DNA of 64,000 nt from the NCBI GenBank assembly GCA_043778255.1, contig JAYWGN010000038.1, forward strand, positions 1-64,000. The letters are read 5' to 3'. Made by a program: the position numbers and the translations under genes. Below the pieces are notes generated by a model. It was not told where the DNA came from and ran no database searches. It was given only the letters and a program-made list of their open reading frames with translations. This stretch comes from JAYWGN01 sp043778255 (lineage in GTDB: Bacteria; Bacteroidota; Bacteroidia; Chitinophagales; Chitinophagaceae). Below are positions 18,318 through 26,612 of this stretch, piece by piece. Within the stretch, counting starts at the first letter, position 1, and every line of letters begins with the position of its first letter.

Positions 18318-19147
18318 TTATTTTTCCTCAAGTTTTTTCCTTAGTTCTTTTATAAGCTTTTCACTTGCTAATAATGCCTTTTTACTATCACTCAATTCTT
18401 TAATCAATTTTTCTGCTCTTTCTTCAAACATAGCCTCTACAGTTCGCCAAGCTTCTTGTTCCACTTCAATTTTTCTTTTTTCAGTAGGGTTAGTACCAGT
18501 ATAATGCAATATACTTGTTATAATTTCTACTTCTTCGAGGTCGGTATTATGGTTATATTCTTTAGTAATTTGCGTATCGTCCAAAAAATTTGTTTGCTCA
18601 AATACACTTAACAATTTATCTAATTTTGTTTGGTATTTATTGGTAATTCTATCAACTTGTACTATAAAACAATCGTGGGTTAGCTGCTCTACAAAATCAC
18701 TTTTTTGAGTTATTATTTTTTTGTTTATTAAATCTCTGTAATTCCTTTCAATTTTAATACAAGGGGTATGTAACTCTGGCAATTTAAAACCTAATATATA
18801 AATAGTAATAATTGGAAGCAAAAGGTTTTTATCATTTATTTTCTCTTTTTTCTTGTACTGCTCAGCTAAGTAATTACGAAACCGCATTAAATCAATTTGT
18901 TTTTAGCTTTTTGAATTTCAATTAATACTTTTAGTAACGTACCATCTTCGGTTTTAATGGTGGTTACAAAGTCAAGCCTAAATACTGAAAGCCCTGCTAA
19001 CTCATCGGTATAAGTAAACTCTTGTGGTTTTACTTCAACCGTTTCAATTGTTTGCTCTAATAATGTACTAATAAAGAATTTGGCAACCCTTTCGTTTTCC
19101 ATCATTTTTTTAAAAACCACATCGTATATTGGGTTTGCAATTACCAT
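18318..19147 (-). pseudogene. Rpn-family PD-(D/E)XK nuclease gene, frameshifted
   Basis: Two reading frames together make one Rpn/PDDEXK-type protein. The 5' part (18887-19147) starts ANPIYDVVFKKMM and holds the catalytic region LDFVTTI...VLIEIQKAKN, then stops. The 3' part (18318-18887) starts MRFRNYLAEQYKKKE, which in intact relatives directly continues the helix after the catalytic motif, and ends in a coiled coil. Adding one A in the aaaaacaaattg stretch just upstream would restore KAKNKIDLMRFRNY. The stop and next ATG overlap as TAATG, so coupled translation of two halves is conceivable, but decay or a sequencing error is simpler. Family members promote recombination-linked DNA cleavage. 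Confidence 0.75.
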
Positions 19148-19257
19148 TTTTGTTATTATTACTTAAGCAAAGTTACTGAAATAATAAGTAGGGTATAGCC
19201 AAATGCTTTTGAATTATAAAACGGTAACTAAAATAGTTTACTCTTTTTTTTAAGCAT

Positions 19258-19293
19258 AAAAAAAACGACAAAAATAAATTTGCCGTTTTGTAT
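19258..19293 (-). terminator. Terminator after sdhB
   Basis: Read on the minus strand, aaaacggcaaa and tttgtcgtttt pair with one mismatch across a short loop and run into a long T tract. It lies about 20 bp after the sdhB stop codon. Confidence 0.75.
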
Positions 19294-19311
19294 GTTTGAA
19301 TTTTTAAAAAA

Positions 19312-20070
19312 TTAGTTAGCCAAACCAGCAGCAATATACTCTCTATTGAGCCTTGCAATGTTGGTAATAGAAATACCTTTAGGGCATTCGGCTTCACAGG
19401 CACCTGTATTAGTGCAGCTACCAAACCCTTCCTTATCCATTTGTGCTACCATTCCTAACACTCGGCTTTGCCTTTCGGGTTGGCCTTGTGGTAACAAACT
19501 AAGCTGACTAACTTTAGCACTTACAAATAGCATTGCACTACTATTTTTGCAAGCTGCTACACAGGCACCACAACCAATACAAGCTGCACTATAAAATGCT
19601 TGGTCGGCATCATCTTTATTAATAGGTAAGGAGTTAGCATCTACAGCATTACCAGTATTTACACTTATATAACCACCTGCTTGTATTATACGGTCAAATG
19701 CACTACGGTCAACCATAAGGTCTTTAACCACAGGAAAACCATTTGCCCTCCAAGGTTCTATGGTTATAGTATCGCCATCTTTATAAGCTCTCATGTGTAG
19801 TTGGCAGGTAGTATTTTTGCTCCAAGGGCCATGTGCCCTACCGTTTATATACATACTACACATACCACATATACCCTCACGGCAATCATGATCAAATGTT
19901 ATAGGTTCGCCACCTGTTTCAATAAGTTGTTCATTAAGTACATCTATCATTTCCAAAAAACTCATTTCGCTACTTATGTTTTGTACTTGATAGTTTTCTA
20001 ATTTGCCTTGGGCTTTGCTGTTTTTTTGACGCCATACCCTAAGGTTAAGATTCATAGTGTAATGTTGCAT
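19312..20070 (-). CDS. sdhB: Succinate dehydrogenase/fumarate reductase iron-sulfur subunit
   Basis: A 252-residue electron-transfer subunit linking the flavoprotein to the membrane quinone site. The [2Fe-2S] cysteines are in DCREGICGMC plus the later TTCQLH, the first [4Fe-4S]-type cluster motif is CIGCGACVAAC, and a second cluster motif is CTNTGACEAECP. Met6 (20055) is an alternative start. sdhB normally follows sdhA directly in Bacteroidota; here it is separated from sdhA by 3.3 kb and lies 49 bp downstream of the nuclease-like gene, so it now depends on a promoter of its own or on the cassette. A terminator follows. Confidence 0.92.
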   Translation of the reverse strand: MQHYTMNLNLRVWRQKNSKAQGKLENYQVQNISSEMSFLEMIDVLNEQLIETGGEPITFDHDCREGICGMCSMYINGRAHGPWSKNTTCQLHMRAYKDGDTITIEPWRANGFPVVKDLMVDRSAFDRIIQAGGYISVNTGNAVDANSLPINKDDADQAFYSAACIGCGACVAACKNSSAMLFVSAKVSQLSLLPQGQPERQSRVLGMVAQMDKEGFGSCTNTGACEAECPKGISITNIARLNREYIAAGLAN

Positions 20071-20119
20071 AGTTTTTTTAAATTTTGATATTTTTAAACT
20101 TTTAGGTAAGTTAATATTT

Positions 20120-20581
20120 TTAAATTAAATCAGTTAATTGTTTGCTTTTTATTTTCAAATCATCATTTAGTCTTTTCTTCAAATTTTTATATGCACTTGT
20201 TTTTATATCTGGGTTATATACTTTTGTAGCAATTATTCTTCCTTTAAATTTATAACCTTTTAGTTGCCTTTCAAGTATATTAATACTTGAATTTATTTGA
20301 TTAATAGCTTTAATTAAATCTGCTCCTTTCATTTCTATAAATGTTGCATAGTTAATAATATCATCAGTATGAATAAAAAGGTAATCACATTTTGATTCTC
20401 TTTCACTATTAACAAGTAAGCAATCATCTACAATATATTTAAATACAATTTTTTTTGTAGGATTGTTTAAAATATAACTAGTATTTGCTTTGCCTGTTGC
20501 ATTAAATATTTTATTTGTTGAATTGCTTATAGATTCATTATTATTATTTAAGCAAACACAACTCTGATTATTGAATTTCAA
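20120..20581 (-). CDS. PD-(D/E)XK nuclease-like partner of the AAA ATPase
   Basis: A 153-residue protein not matching a named family that I can identify. It has a plausible PD-(D/E)xK core: an acidic residue in a strand (KCDYLFI, D66), then FIEMKG (E83, K85) and a following helix with Gln (KAINQI, Q95), spacing D-x16-E-x-K-x9-Q. The protein is Asn-rich at the N-terminus and basic at the C-terminus, compatible with nucleic-acid binding. Its first 14 bp overlap the end of the ATPase gene, so the two are almost certainly translated together. The role as a nuclease is inference from motif order; activity is not shown. Confidence 0.6.
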   Translation of the reverse strand: MKFNNQSCVCLNNNNESISNSTNKIFNATGKANTSYILNNPTKKIVFKYIVDDCLLVNSERESKCDYLFIHTDDIINYATFIEMKGADLIKAINQINSSINILERQLKGYKFKGRIIATKVYNPDIKTSAYKNLKKRLNDDLKIKSKQLTDLI

Positions 20582-21662
20582 TAGCTTCTAAATTTATTTC
20601 TAATTTTATCAGTTCATCAAACTCTTTATTAATAATAGCCGATACACTATCTATAATTTCAGCTTTTATCATTCCTTCTTTATAGTTCATTATTGGTTCG
20701 GCATACCCGTCATTCATAAAGTAGCAACTTACATCTTCAGGGTTTACCCAATATTTTTCTTCAATAATTTTGTTTACTCCAACTTTGTCTTTTTGACCAA
20801 CAACATAAGCATACATCAAATTATTTAACGAAGTTAAAATGTAGGGGCTGTGGGTGGTAATGAGTAGTTGGTTTTGACTTAGTATTAATTTTTCTATAAA
20901 ATAGGTTACTATTTTTTTTTGAGTTAGTGGGAAACAATTTAATTCTGGTTCTTCAATTATGGTTAAAAATTTTCGATTTTTTTCATAGTATGTTTTTAAT
21001 TTGTGATATAAATAATCATGTACAACTAACATTGGTACACCACTATTAATGGCACTTGATGCTTCATTTAAAAGAATAAAGTTATTATTATTAAGTATAA
21101 TAATATCGTTTCCACTTTTGTATGAAAATGTTACATCAAATATGTCACTATAATTAAAATTTCCTATTTCGTTTTTAGCCTTTGTGAAGTTGTCACCAAA
21201 AAAAGTAAGTATTTGTGGTAAAGTAGTATTAGTACTCATTAAAGCAAATAAATTATCTTTTAATAATATGGCAACTTCTCTATAAGATGGTATAAAACTA
21301 AAGACTGAATTACCGAAATATTCATCCGTTTCACCAAAATCGAATACTATTTTTTCATTTTCATATTTTAAAAAATAGCAATCATATTTTAAAAATAAGA
21401 ATGAGTTTTTTAAACTATAAGTTAAATCAAATCTTTTTAAAGCAAATTTAAAATTCTCTTCAATTGTATTTCTTACAGTTTGTCTAACAACTTCATTTTT
21501 GCCTATGTGATGATAACTAATTGTAGTTTTTAACACTGCTAACACTTTCGCCACCGTACTTTTCCCTGTTCCTTGGTCACCAATAAATATATTAATTTTC
21601 CTCAAGTCAAGTGTTACATCCTTTATAGGACCAAAATTTCGTATCGTTAACGTTTCTTCCAA
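20568..21662 (-). CDS. SMC/OLD-like AAA ATPase of a two-gene cassette
   Basis: A 364-residue ABC/SMC-head ATPase. Walker A is GDQGTGKST (28-36), an ABC-signature-like stretch lies near ASSAINSG (201-208), Walker B is LTIIEEPE (233-240) and the switch histidine is H271 in ITTHSPY. No long coiled coil and no TOPRIM domain follow, so it is shorter than OLD or GajA proteins. The remaining C-terminus (about 280-364) is unassigned. It overlaps the nuclease-like gene by 14 bp. The pair sits between sdhA and sdhB together with an opposing glycosyltransferase gene. Comparable pairings of such ATPases with a small effector occur in anti-phage systems; that role here is inference. Confidence 0.8.
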   Translation of the reverse strand: MEETLTIRNFGPIKDVTLDLRKINIFIGDQGTGKSTVAKVLAVLKTTISYHHIGKNEVVRQTVRNTIEENFKFALKRFDLTYSLKNSFLFLKYDCYFLKYENEKIVFDFGETDEYFGNSVFSFIPSYREVAILLKDNLFALMSTNTTLPQILTFFGDNFTKAKNEIGNFNYSDIFDVTFSYKSGNDIIILNNNNFILLNEASSAINSGVPMLVVHDYLYHKLKTYYEKNRKFLTIIEEPELNCFPLTQKKIVTYFIEKLILSQNQLLITTHSPYILTSLNNLMYAYVVGQKDKVGVNKIIEEKYWVNPEDVSCYFMNDGYAEPIMNYKEGMIKAEIIDSVSAIINKEFDELIKLEINLEAIEIQ

Positions 21663-21753
21663 GTAGTTATAAAACAGACTAAATTATATAATTGTTTGCC
21701 AAAAAATAGCTTTTGTTAAAAACATAAAGTTACTGCAATATGCTTTAAAATTG

Positions 21754-21761
21754 TAGTTTTG
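21754..21761 (+). promoter_or_regulatory. Candidate -7 element TAGTTTTG
   Basis: Fits TAnnTTTG and lies 28 bp before the ATG at 21790 of the glycosyltransferase gene. No strong -33 element is visible. Confidence 0.35.
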
Positions 21762-21789
21762 TTTACACAAAAAATTACTGTAGTTGCAA

Positions 21790-23232
21790 ATGAAAAAGTA
21801 TATATATAGTAGTGCCTTATTGTTTATAATAGCTAGTATATATAGCGTTGGGTACTTTCACCCCGATGAGCATTTTCAAATACTCGAATTTGCATTATAC
21901 AAACTTAACAGCACCAACCCCAACAATTTGGCTTGGGAATTTGCAGCTACTATAAGGCCAGGGGTGCAGCCATTTATAGCTTATGCAGTGCTTAAAGTTG
22001 GTGGTGTATTAGGTATTACTAACCCATTTGTAATTGCAATAATACTAAGGTTGTTAAGTGCTATACTTAGCTTTGGTACTATACTATACCTATACAAAGC
22101 CTTACTCCGTAACGATAAGCTGCAAGTACTACAGCACCCCAAATTTAATAATGCCTATATACTATTAGCATTTTTAAGTTGGTATGTAGTTTTTTTGGGT
22201 GTACGGTTTTCCTCCGAAACCTGGGGCATGGCATTGTTTGGGTTAGGCATAGCAATTTGGCTAAGGCATAAGCCTTTTTGGTTGGTTGGGCTGCTTATGG
22301 GTTTAAGTTTTGTATGCAGGTTTCAAATGGTATTTATGATAGCAGGGTTTGGCATATACTTGTTATGCATACTAAAGCAATGGAAAGTTATACTACCACT
22401 GGTACTTGGGTTTTGCATGGCTTTAGTTGTTGGCTCATTGGCCGATTATTGGTTGTATGGCAAATGGGTATTTACGGCTTACAACTATTTTTTTGAAAAC
22501 ATAATTGCAGGCAAAGCGGCCAACTTTGGTACATACCCTTGGTACTTTTATATAGTTCGCAATATTGGCTTTGGCTTACCACCGTTTAGCATATTTATTA
22601 TTGTATCAGTGTTTGCTTTTTTTTACATCTACCCAAAGCATTGGCTTACTTGGGTAGTAGTACCTTTTTTATTAGTACACTTTATAGTGGGTCATAAGGA
22701 AGTAAGGTTTATATTCCCTATGCTGTTGTATTTGCCTTATATATTAGTAGGTGTTGTACATACTTTACGCACAACCCATAAGTACCACAATATATATATA
22801 GTATTGTACAAAATAAAAAATTGGGCTGTGACAACTTATATAACGTTACAACTTATTATGTTACTGTTTACAAGCTTTACTGCTATTAACTATACAGTGC
22901 CTACACAGCAATATATTTATAATAATTGTACCACTAACGATAAGGTGTATTGCCTAACCAAAAGCCCTTATGTAGAAGGTGGTAATGTTGCTGCATTTTA
23001 CCAAAAACAAAATGTACTAATACAAACTATTGCAAACCTAAATGAAATAGATACAAATATACAGACTAATGCCAATTTGTACATAATAGCACCAAGTAGT
23101 AACCAATTACTAAATAATAAGCAATATACACTTTGCTATAACAGCTTACCACAGTGGGTTGTAGCCAATTTTAATTATAACAACTGGGTACAGCGCAGCA
23201 ATACGTGGTGTGTGTATAAGCTTGCAAAGTAG
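21790..23232 (+). CDS. GT22-like membrane mannosyltransferase
   Basis: A 480-residue polytopic inner-membrane protein with about ten hydrophobic helices. The first periplasmic loop contains HPDEHFQILEFA, the acidic motif of the GT22/PIG-B (GPI mannosyltransferase-like) C-type glycosyltransferases, which use polyprenyl-phosphate sugars; the loop RPGVQPFIAY also matches. The start is set at the ATG at 21790; an upstream in-frame TTG at 21784 is less likely. It probably adds a sugar to a lipid-linked or surface glycan. It is transcribed opposite to the sdh genes that flank it and shares a 127-bp gap with the ATPase gene. Confidence 0.75.
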   Translation: MKKYIYSSALLFIIASIYSVGYFHPDEHFQILEFALYKLNSTNPNNLAWEFAATIRPGVQPFIAYAVLKVGGVLGITNPFVIAIILRLLSAILSFGTILYLYKALLRNDKLQVLQHPKFNNAYILLAFLSWYVVFLGVRFSSETWGMALFGLGIAIWLRHKPFWLVGLLMGLSFVCRFQMVFMIAGFGIYLLCILKQWKVILPLVLGFCMALVVGSLADYWLYGKWVFTAYNYFFENIIAGKAANFGTYPWYFYIVRNIGFGLPPFSIFIIVSVFAFFYIYPKHWLTWVVVPFLLVHFIVGHKEVRFIFPMLLYLPYILVGVVHTLRTTHKYHNIYIVLYKIKNWAVTTYITLQLIMLLFTSFTAINYTVPTQQYIYNNCTTNDKVYCLTKSPYVEGGNVAAFYQKQNVLIQTIANLNEIDTNIQTNANLYIIAPSSNQLLNNKQYTLCYNSLPQWVVANFNYNNWVQRSNTWCVYKLAK

Positions 23233-23293
23233 ATTATATGTACAAATAAACTACAGAATGAGCAACAGCATTTTACAAAAAAATATAAAATTT

Positions 23294-23306
23294 TTTTGCG
23301 AAGCAA
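23294..23306. repeat. 13-bp mini-hairpin word, copy 1 (noncoding)
   Basis: ttttgcgaagcaa: arms TTGC and GCAA around GAA. Exact copies lie at 37434-37446, 43073-43085 and 51861-51873. This one is in the gap between the glycosyltransferase and sdhA genes. Confidence 0.7.
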
Positions 23307-23327
23307 GCATTAAATGGTTAACAATAA

Positions 23328-23366
23328 TTATCAATTGTCCATTATCAATTGTCCATTATCAATTAT
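23328..23366. repeat. Heptamer-based tandem repeat next to sdhA
   Basis: Alternating heptamers TTATCAA and TTGTCCA, about five and a half units (a 14-bp higher period), end at the sdhA stop region. A similar heptamer series (TTGTCAA) encodes part of a signal peptide at 63381-63422. Confidence 0.8.
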
Positions 23367-25339
23367 TACTTATAACTTCTTTGGCTTGGTTTTACTACAT
23401 CGTACAATAGTTCTTCTTTGTGCAATGCCCATTGGCTATCACCTTTAAGTTCCCAAGCTGCTACATACATATATTTATCGTCGTGGCGTAGGGCTTCACC
23501 ATCTTCGGTTTGGTGTTCTTCTCTAAAGTGGCCACCACAGCTTTCTTCACGGTCAAGTGCATCTATACACATTAACTCGCCAAGTTCTATAAAGTCGGCT
23601 ACACGGTTGGCTTTGTCCAACTCAGTGTTAAGTTCATTACTGTTTCCAGGTATTTTTACATCACTCCAAAATTCTTTTTTAAGAGCTTGCACTTCGGCAA
23701 TAGCCGTTTTTAAACCTTCGGTGTTACGAGCCATTCCACATTTATCCCATATTATTTTACCCAATCTTTTGTGAAAACTTTCTACAGTTTTTGTTCCCTT
23801 TATGTTCAATAAATTTTCAATTCTTGCAGCCGTGTTTTTTTCAGCCTCTACAAATGCAGGGTGATTAGTATCAACTGCCGCAGCTTTTATTTCGTTAGCT
23901 AAGTAGTTGCCAAGTGTGTAAGGTATTACAAAGTAGCCATCGGCTAGGCCTTGCATCAATGCACTAGCACCCAATCGGTTAGCACCGTGGTCGCTAAAGT
24001 TAGCTTCGCCCAATGCATATAAGCCTTGTACGGTGGTTTGCAATTCATAATCAACCCACAAACCGCCCATTGTATAATGCACAGCGGGGTATATTCTCAT
24101 GGGCAATTCGTAAGGGTTTTCACCCGTTATTTTTTCATACATTTCAAATAGGTTACCATATTTTTCCTTTACTACATCTTTACCTAATTGTGTTATTATA
24201 TCGGCACCTACATTACCCATATTATTTTTGCTTACCTCTATTTTGCCATAGCGTTGTATAGCATCGGCAAAGTCGAGGTACACAGCTTGTTTGCTTGTAC
24301 CTACGCCGTAGCCAGCATCGCAACGTTCTTTGGCAGCCCTACTAGCCACATCACGTGGTACTAAGTTGCCAAATGCAGGGTAGCGTCGTTCCAAATAATA
24401 ATCTCTTTCTGTTTCGGGTATATCTATAGCTTTGCGGGTATCGCCTACTGCTTTGGGTACCCATATTCTACCATCGTTACGTAAGCTTTCGCTCATAAGG
24501 GTAAGCTTACTTTGGTGGTCGCCACTTACAGGTATGCAGGTAGGGTGTATTTGGGTAAAGCAAGGGTTGGCAAATGCTGCACCTCGTTTGTGGGCTTTCC
24601 ATGCAGCCGTTACATTGCTACCCATAGCATTGGTACTAAGGTAAAATACATTGCCATAGCCACCCGTACATAATAGTACAGCATGTCCAGTATGTTTTTC
24701 TAACTCACCCGTTATTAAGTTTCGGGCTATTATACCACGTGCCTTACCGTCAACCAATACCACGTCTAACATTTCGTGGCGGGTATATTGTGTTACAGTA
24801 CCTAAGGCAACTTGCCTTTCCAAAGCACTATAAGCACCTAGTAGTAATTGTTGCCCTGTTTGGCCAGCAGCATAAAAGGTACGTTGTACCTGTGTGCCAC
24901 CAAAGCTTCGGTTGCTTAGTAAGCCACCATACTCTCTAGCAAATGGTACACCTTGTGCTACACATTGGTCTATAATGCTAGTGCTCACTTCGGCAAGGCG
25001 GTGTACGTTACCTTCTCGGCTACGGTAATCGCCACCCTTTATAGTATCGTAAAATAAACGGTGTACACTATCGCCGTCGTTCTGGTAATTTTTGGCAGCA
25101 TTAATTCCACCTTGTGCAGCTATACTGTGTGCCCTACGTGGACTATCTTGAAAACAAAAAGCTTTTACATTATAGCCCATTTCGCCAAGGCTTGCAGCAG
25201 CACTAGCACCAGCAAGGCCAGTGCCTACCACTATAATATCCAACTTACGTTTGTTAGCAGGGTTTACTAGGCTACAGGTACTTTTGTAGTTGTCCCACCT
25301 ATCGTTAAGTGGTCCAGTTGGTATTTTTGAATTTAGCAT
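23366..25339 (-). CDS. sdhA: Succinate dehydrogenase/fumarate reductase flavoprotein subunit
   Basis: A 657-residue FAD-binding catalytic subunit that oxidises succinate to fumarate at the cytoplasmic membrane. The dinucleotide motif is VGTGLAGASAAASLGEMGY (about 37-55), the segment carrying the flavin-linked histidine is RAHSIAAQGGINAA (about 69-82), and the C-terminal FAD motif is GLYALGEANFSDHGANRLG. The length matches the B-type (menaquinone) enzymes of Bacteroidota. It follows sdhC after an unusually long 448-bp spacer of repeats, and sdhB is not directly downstream, both departures from the usual tight operon. Confidence 0.93.
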   Translation of the reverse strand: MLNSKIPTGPLNDRWDNYKSTCSLVNPANKRKLDIIVVGTGLAGASAAASLGEMGYNVKAFCFQDSPRRAHSIAAQGGINAAKNYQNDGDSVHRLFYDTIKGGDYRSREGNVHRLAEVSTSIIDQCVAQGVPFAREYGGLLSNRSFGGTQVQRTFYAAGQTGQQLLLGAYSALERQVALGTVTQYTRHEMLDVVLVDGKARGIIARNLITGELEKHTGHAVLLCTGGYGNVFYLSTNAMGSNVTAAWKAHKRGAAFANPCFTQIHPTCIPVSGDHQSKLTLMSESLRNDGRIWVPKAVGDTRKAIDIPETERDYYLERRYPAFGNLVPRDVASRAAKERCDAGYGVGTSKQAVYLDFADAIQRYGKIEVSKNNMGNVGADIITQLGKDVVKEKYGNLFEMYEKITGENPYELPMRIYPAVHYTMGGLWVDYELQTTVQGLYALGEANFSDHGANRLGASALMQGLADGYFVIPYTLGNYLANEIKAAAVDTNHPAFVEAEKNTAARIENLLNIKGTKTVESFHKRLGKIIWDKCGMARNTEGLKTAIAEVQALKKEFWSDVKIPGNSNELNTELDKANRVADFIELGELMCIDALDREESCGGHFREEHQTEDGEALRHDDKYMYVAAWELKGDSQWALHKEELLYDVVKPSQRSYK

Positions 25340-25430
25340 ATCTATTTTATAATTATGGTAAAGTAAAGTTTTATTTTTTCTTGGTACAATTTGGGGCTAT
25401 CATCTATTGCAACCTCAATCAACATTTGTT

Positions 25431-25510
25431 GGGGCTTTCGCCTTTACTACGCTTAGCCAACGGCCAAGCTAGGTATCGGCTCTATCCCCCAGCCCTTCGG
25501 CTGTTCCAGC
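25431..25510. repeat. GC-rich block of 80 bp in AT-rich spacer
   Basis: About 60 percent G+C by hand count, compared with roughly a third around it. Contains short dyads such as gcccttcggctg and gccaacggccaagc and no coding potential. It looks like an inserted structured element rather than part of the sdh genes. Confidence 0.6.
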
Positions 25511-25630
25511 TATTTTCAACAGAGTAATACCCTATCTACATTTTGTTAAATTCTTCAATTAGTAAATCAACAGATTCGCATTTTAGCACATCAGCATATT
25601 ATCTTATTATCAAATTAATTCCTTAATTAG

Positions 25631-25781
25631 CATATTAGCATATTAGCATATTATCATATTAGCACATTATCAAATTAGCACATTATCAAATTAGCACATT
25701 ATCAAATTAGCACATTATCAAATTAGCACATTATCAAATTAGCACATTATCAAATTATCGTATTATCAAATTATCAAATTT
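25631..25781. repeat. Octamer tandem array, about 19 units
   Basis: Every 8 bp a unit of the form CA(A/C/T)ATTA(G/T) recurs, starting with catattag at 25631. From 25663 the units alternate cacattat and caaattag, giving a 16-bp period repeated about six times. It lies just after the sdhC stop codon, in the leader of sdhA. Two reverse-complement octamers are found at 1057-1072. Confidence 0.92.
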
Positions 25782-25787
25782 CTCTCA

Positions 25788-26471
25788 TTACACCCACCCC
25801 AAGTACAAAGCTATTGGCATCATTGCAAATGCTAGTGATACTATTATTGAAAAACCTATTCCTGCATTTTTTATTAGCGTTAAATACTTTTGACTACTTA
25901 CCCCTACGGTTCTAAACGAACTTTCGAACCCATGAACCAAATGCCAGCATAAGGCTACACAACCTGCCACATAAGCCACTACTATCCACAGTTCTTGAAA
26001 AGTTATTTTCATTAATGCATACATATTATGCATTTGGGTACCACCAATAGTAACATCGGGTATATCGCCACCAAACCTAGCTTTTACCCAAAAGTGAAAT
26101 AGGTGAAGCCCTAAAAAAAACAATAATAGTGTACCCAATATACCCATGCTACGGCTATACCATTTGCTATTAGCACTTGCATTGGTTACTATATATTTGG
26201 AGGTACGCTTTGCATTGTTTTGGTACTCCAACATGAGCCCTTGTATTATGTGTAATATAAGCCCCGCAAACAAACCAACCTCTGCTATACGTATAAGTAT
26301 GGTACTACCCATAAAGTGTGCTGCTTTGTTAAATATAGCCCCATCATCGGCTGCAAATATGCAGGAGTTAATACCTACATGTACTACCAAAAATGCAATG
26401 AGCGATAAGCCAGTAATTCCCATTACTAATTTTTTGCCAATGGAAGATGTAAACATTGCTGCCCAAGTCAT
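25788..26471 (-). CDS. sdhC: Succinate dehydrogenase cytochrome b subunit
   Basis: A 227-residue five-helix membrane anchor of the B-type (b558-like) enzyme, which carries haem b and exchanges electrons with menaquinone. Helix 1 is KLVMGITGLSLIAFLVVHVGI, with further histidines in GLILHIIQG, GLHLFHFW and LCWHLVHGFESSFR suited to haem ligation. First gene of the sdh group on the minus strand. The gene downstream, sdhA, is 448 bp away behind an octamer repeat array. Confidence 0.9.
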   Translation of the reverse strand: MTWAAMFTSSIGKKLVMGITGLSLIAFLVVHVGINSCIFAADDGAIFNKAAHFMGSTILIRIAEVGLFAGLILHIIQGLMLEYQNNAKRTSKYIVTNASANSKWYSRSMGILGTLLLFFLGLHLFHFWVKARFGGDIPDVTIGGTQMHNMYALMKITFQELWIVVAYVAGCVALCWHLVHGFESSFRTVGVSSQKYLTLIKNAGIGFSIIVSLAFAMMPIALYLGWV

Positions 26472-26494
26472 AATTTATAATTGTTTGATTATTG

Positions 26495-26502
26495 CAAATG
26501 TA
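26495..26502 (-). promoter_or_regulatory. Candidate -7 element of sdhC
   Basis: The minus strand reads TACATTTG here, a full match to TAnnTTTG, 23 bp before the sdhC ATG. A possible TTTG lies 23 bp further upstream, slightly beyond the usual spacing. Confidence 0.4.
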
Positions 26503-26612
26503 CAAATCAAAATTTATAATAACTACAAACAGTATTTAGAAAAAAAAGTTTTGAATGAATTGAATATTTGAAATGTAATTAACGGATATCCTAAGTAGAA
26601 CAAATGGGTAAA

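Larger units (their letters stand above)
25340..25787. other. 448-bp spacer between sdhC and sdhA
   Basis: No open reading frame of note. It holds, from left to right, an AT-rich stretch, a GC-rich block (25431-25510), a short AT stretch and an octamer tandem array (25631-25781). A promoter for sdhA could lie here but I cannot point to one. Confidence 0.7.

Noticed and set aside
18880..18915. Programmed -1 frameshift in the Rpn gene
   Set aside because: The site TAAAAAC does not fit X XXY YYZ, and I see no downstream stem or pseudoknot; a simple one-base loss explains it.
20120..21662. Assignment of the ATPase cassette to PARIS, Septu or Gabija
   Set aside because: The second protein shows neither a TOPRIM/DUF4435 nor an HNH motif, and the ATPase lacks a fused TOPRIM and a UvrD-like partner.
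25631..25781. CRISPR array
   Set aside because: Units are 8 bp with no spacers of unique sequence, and no cas gene is in the window.
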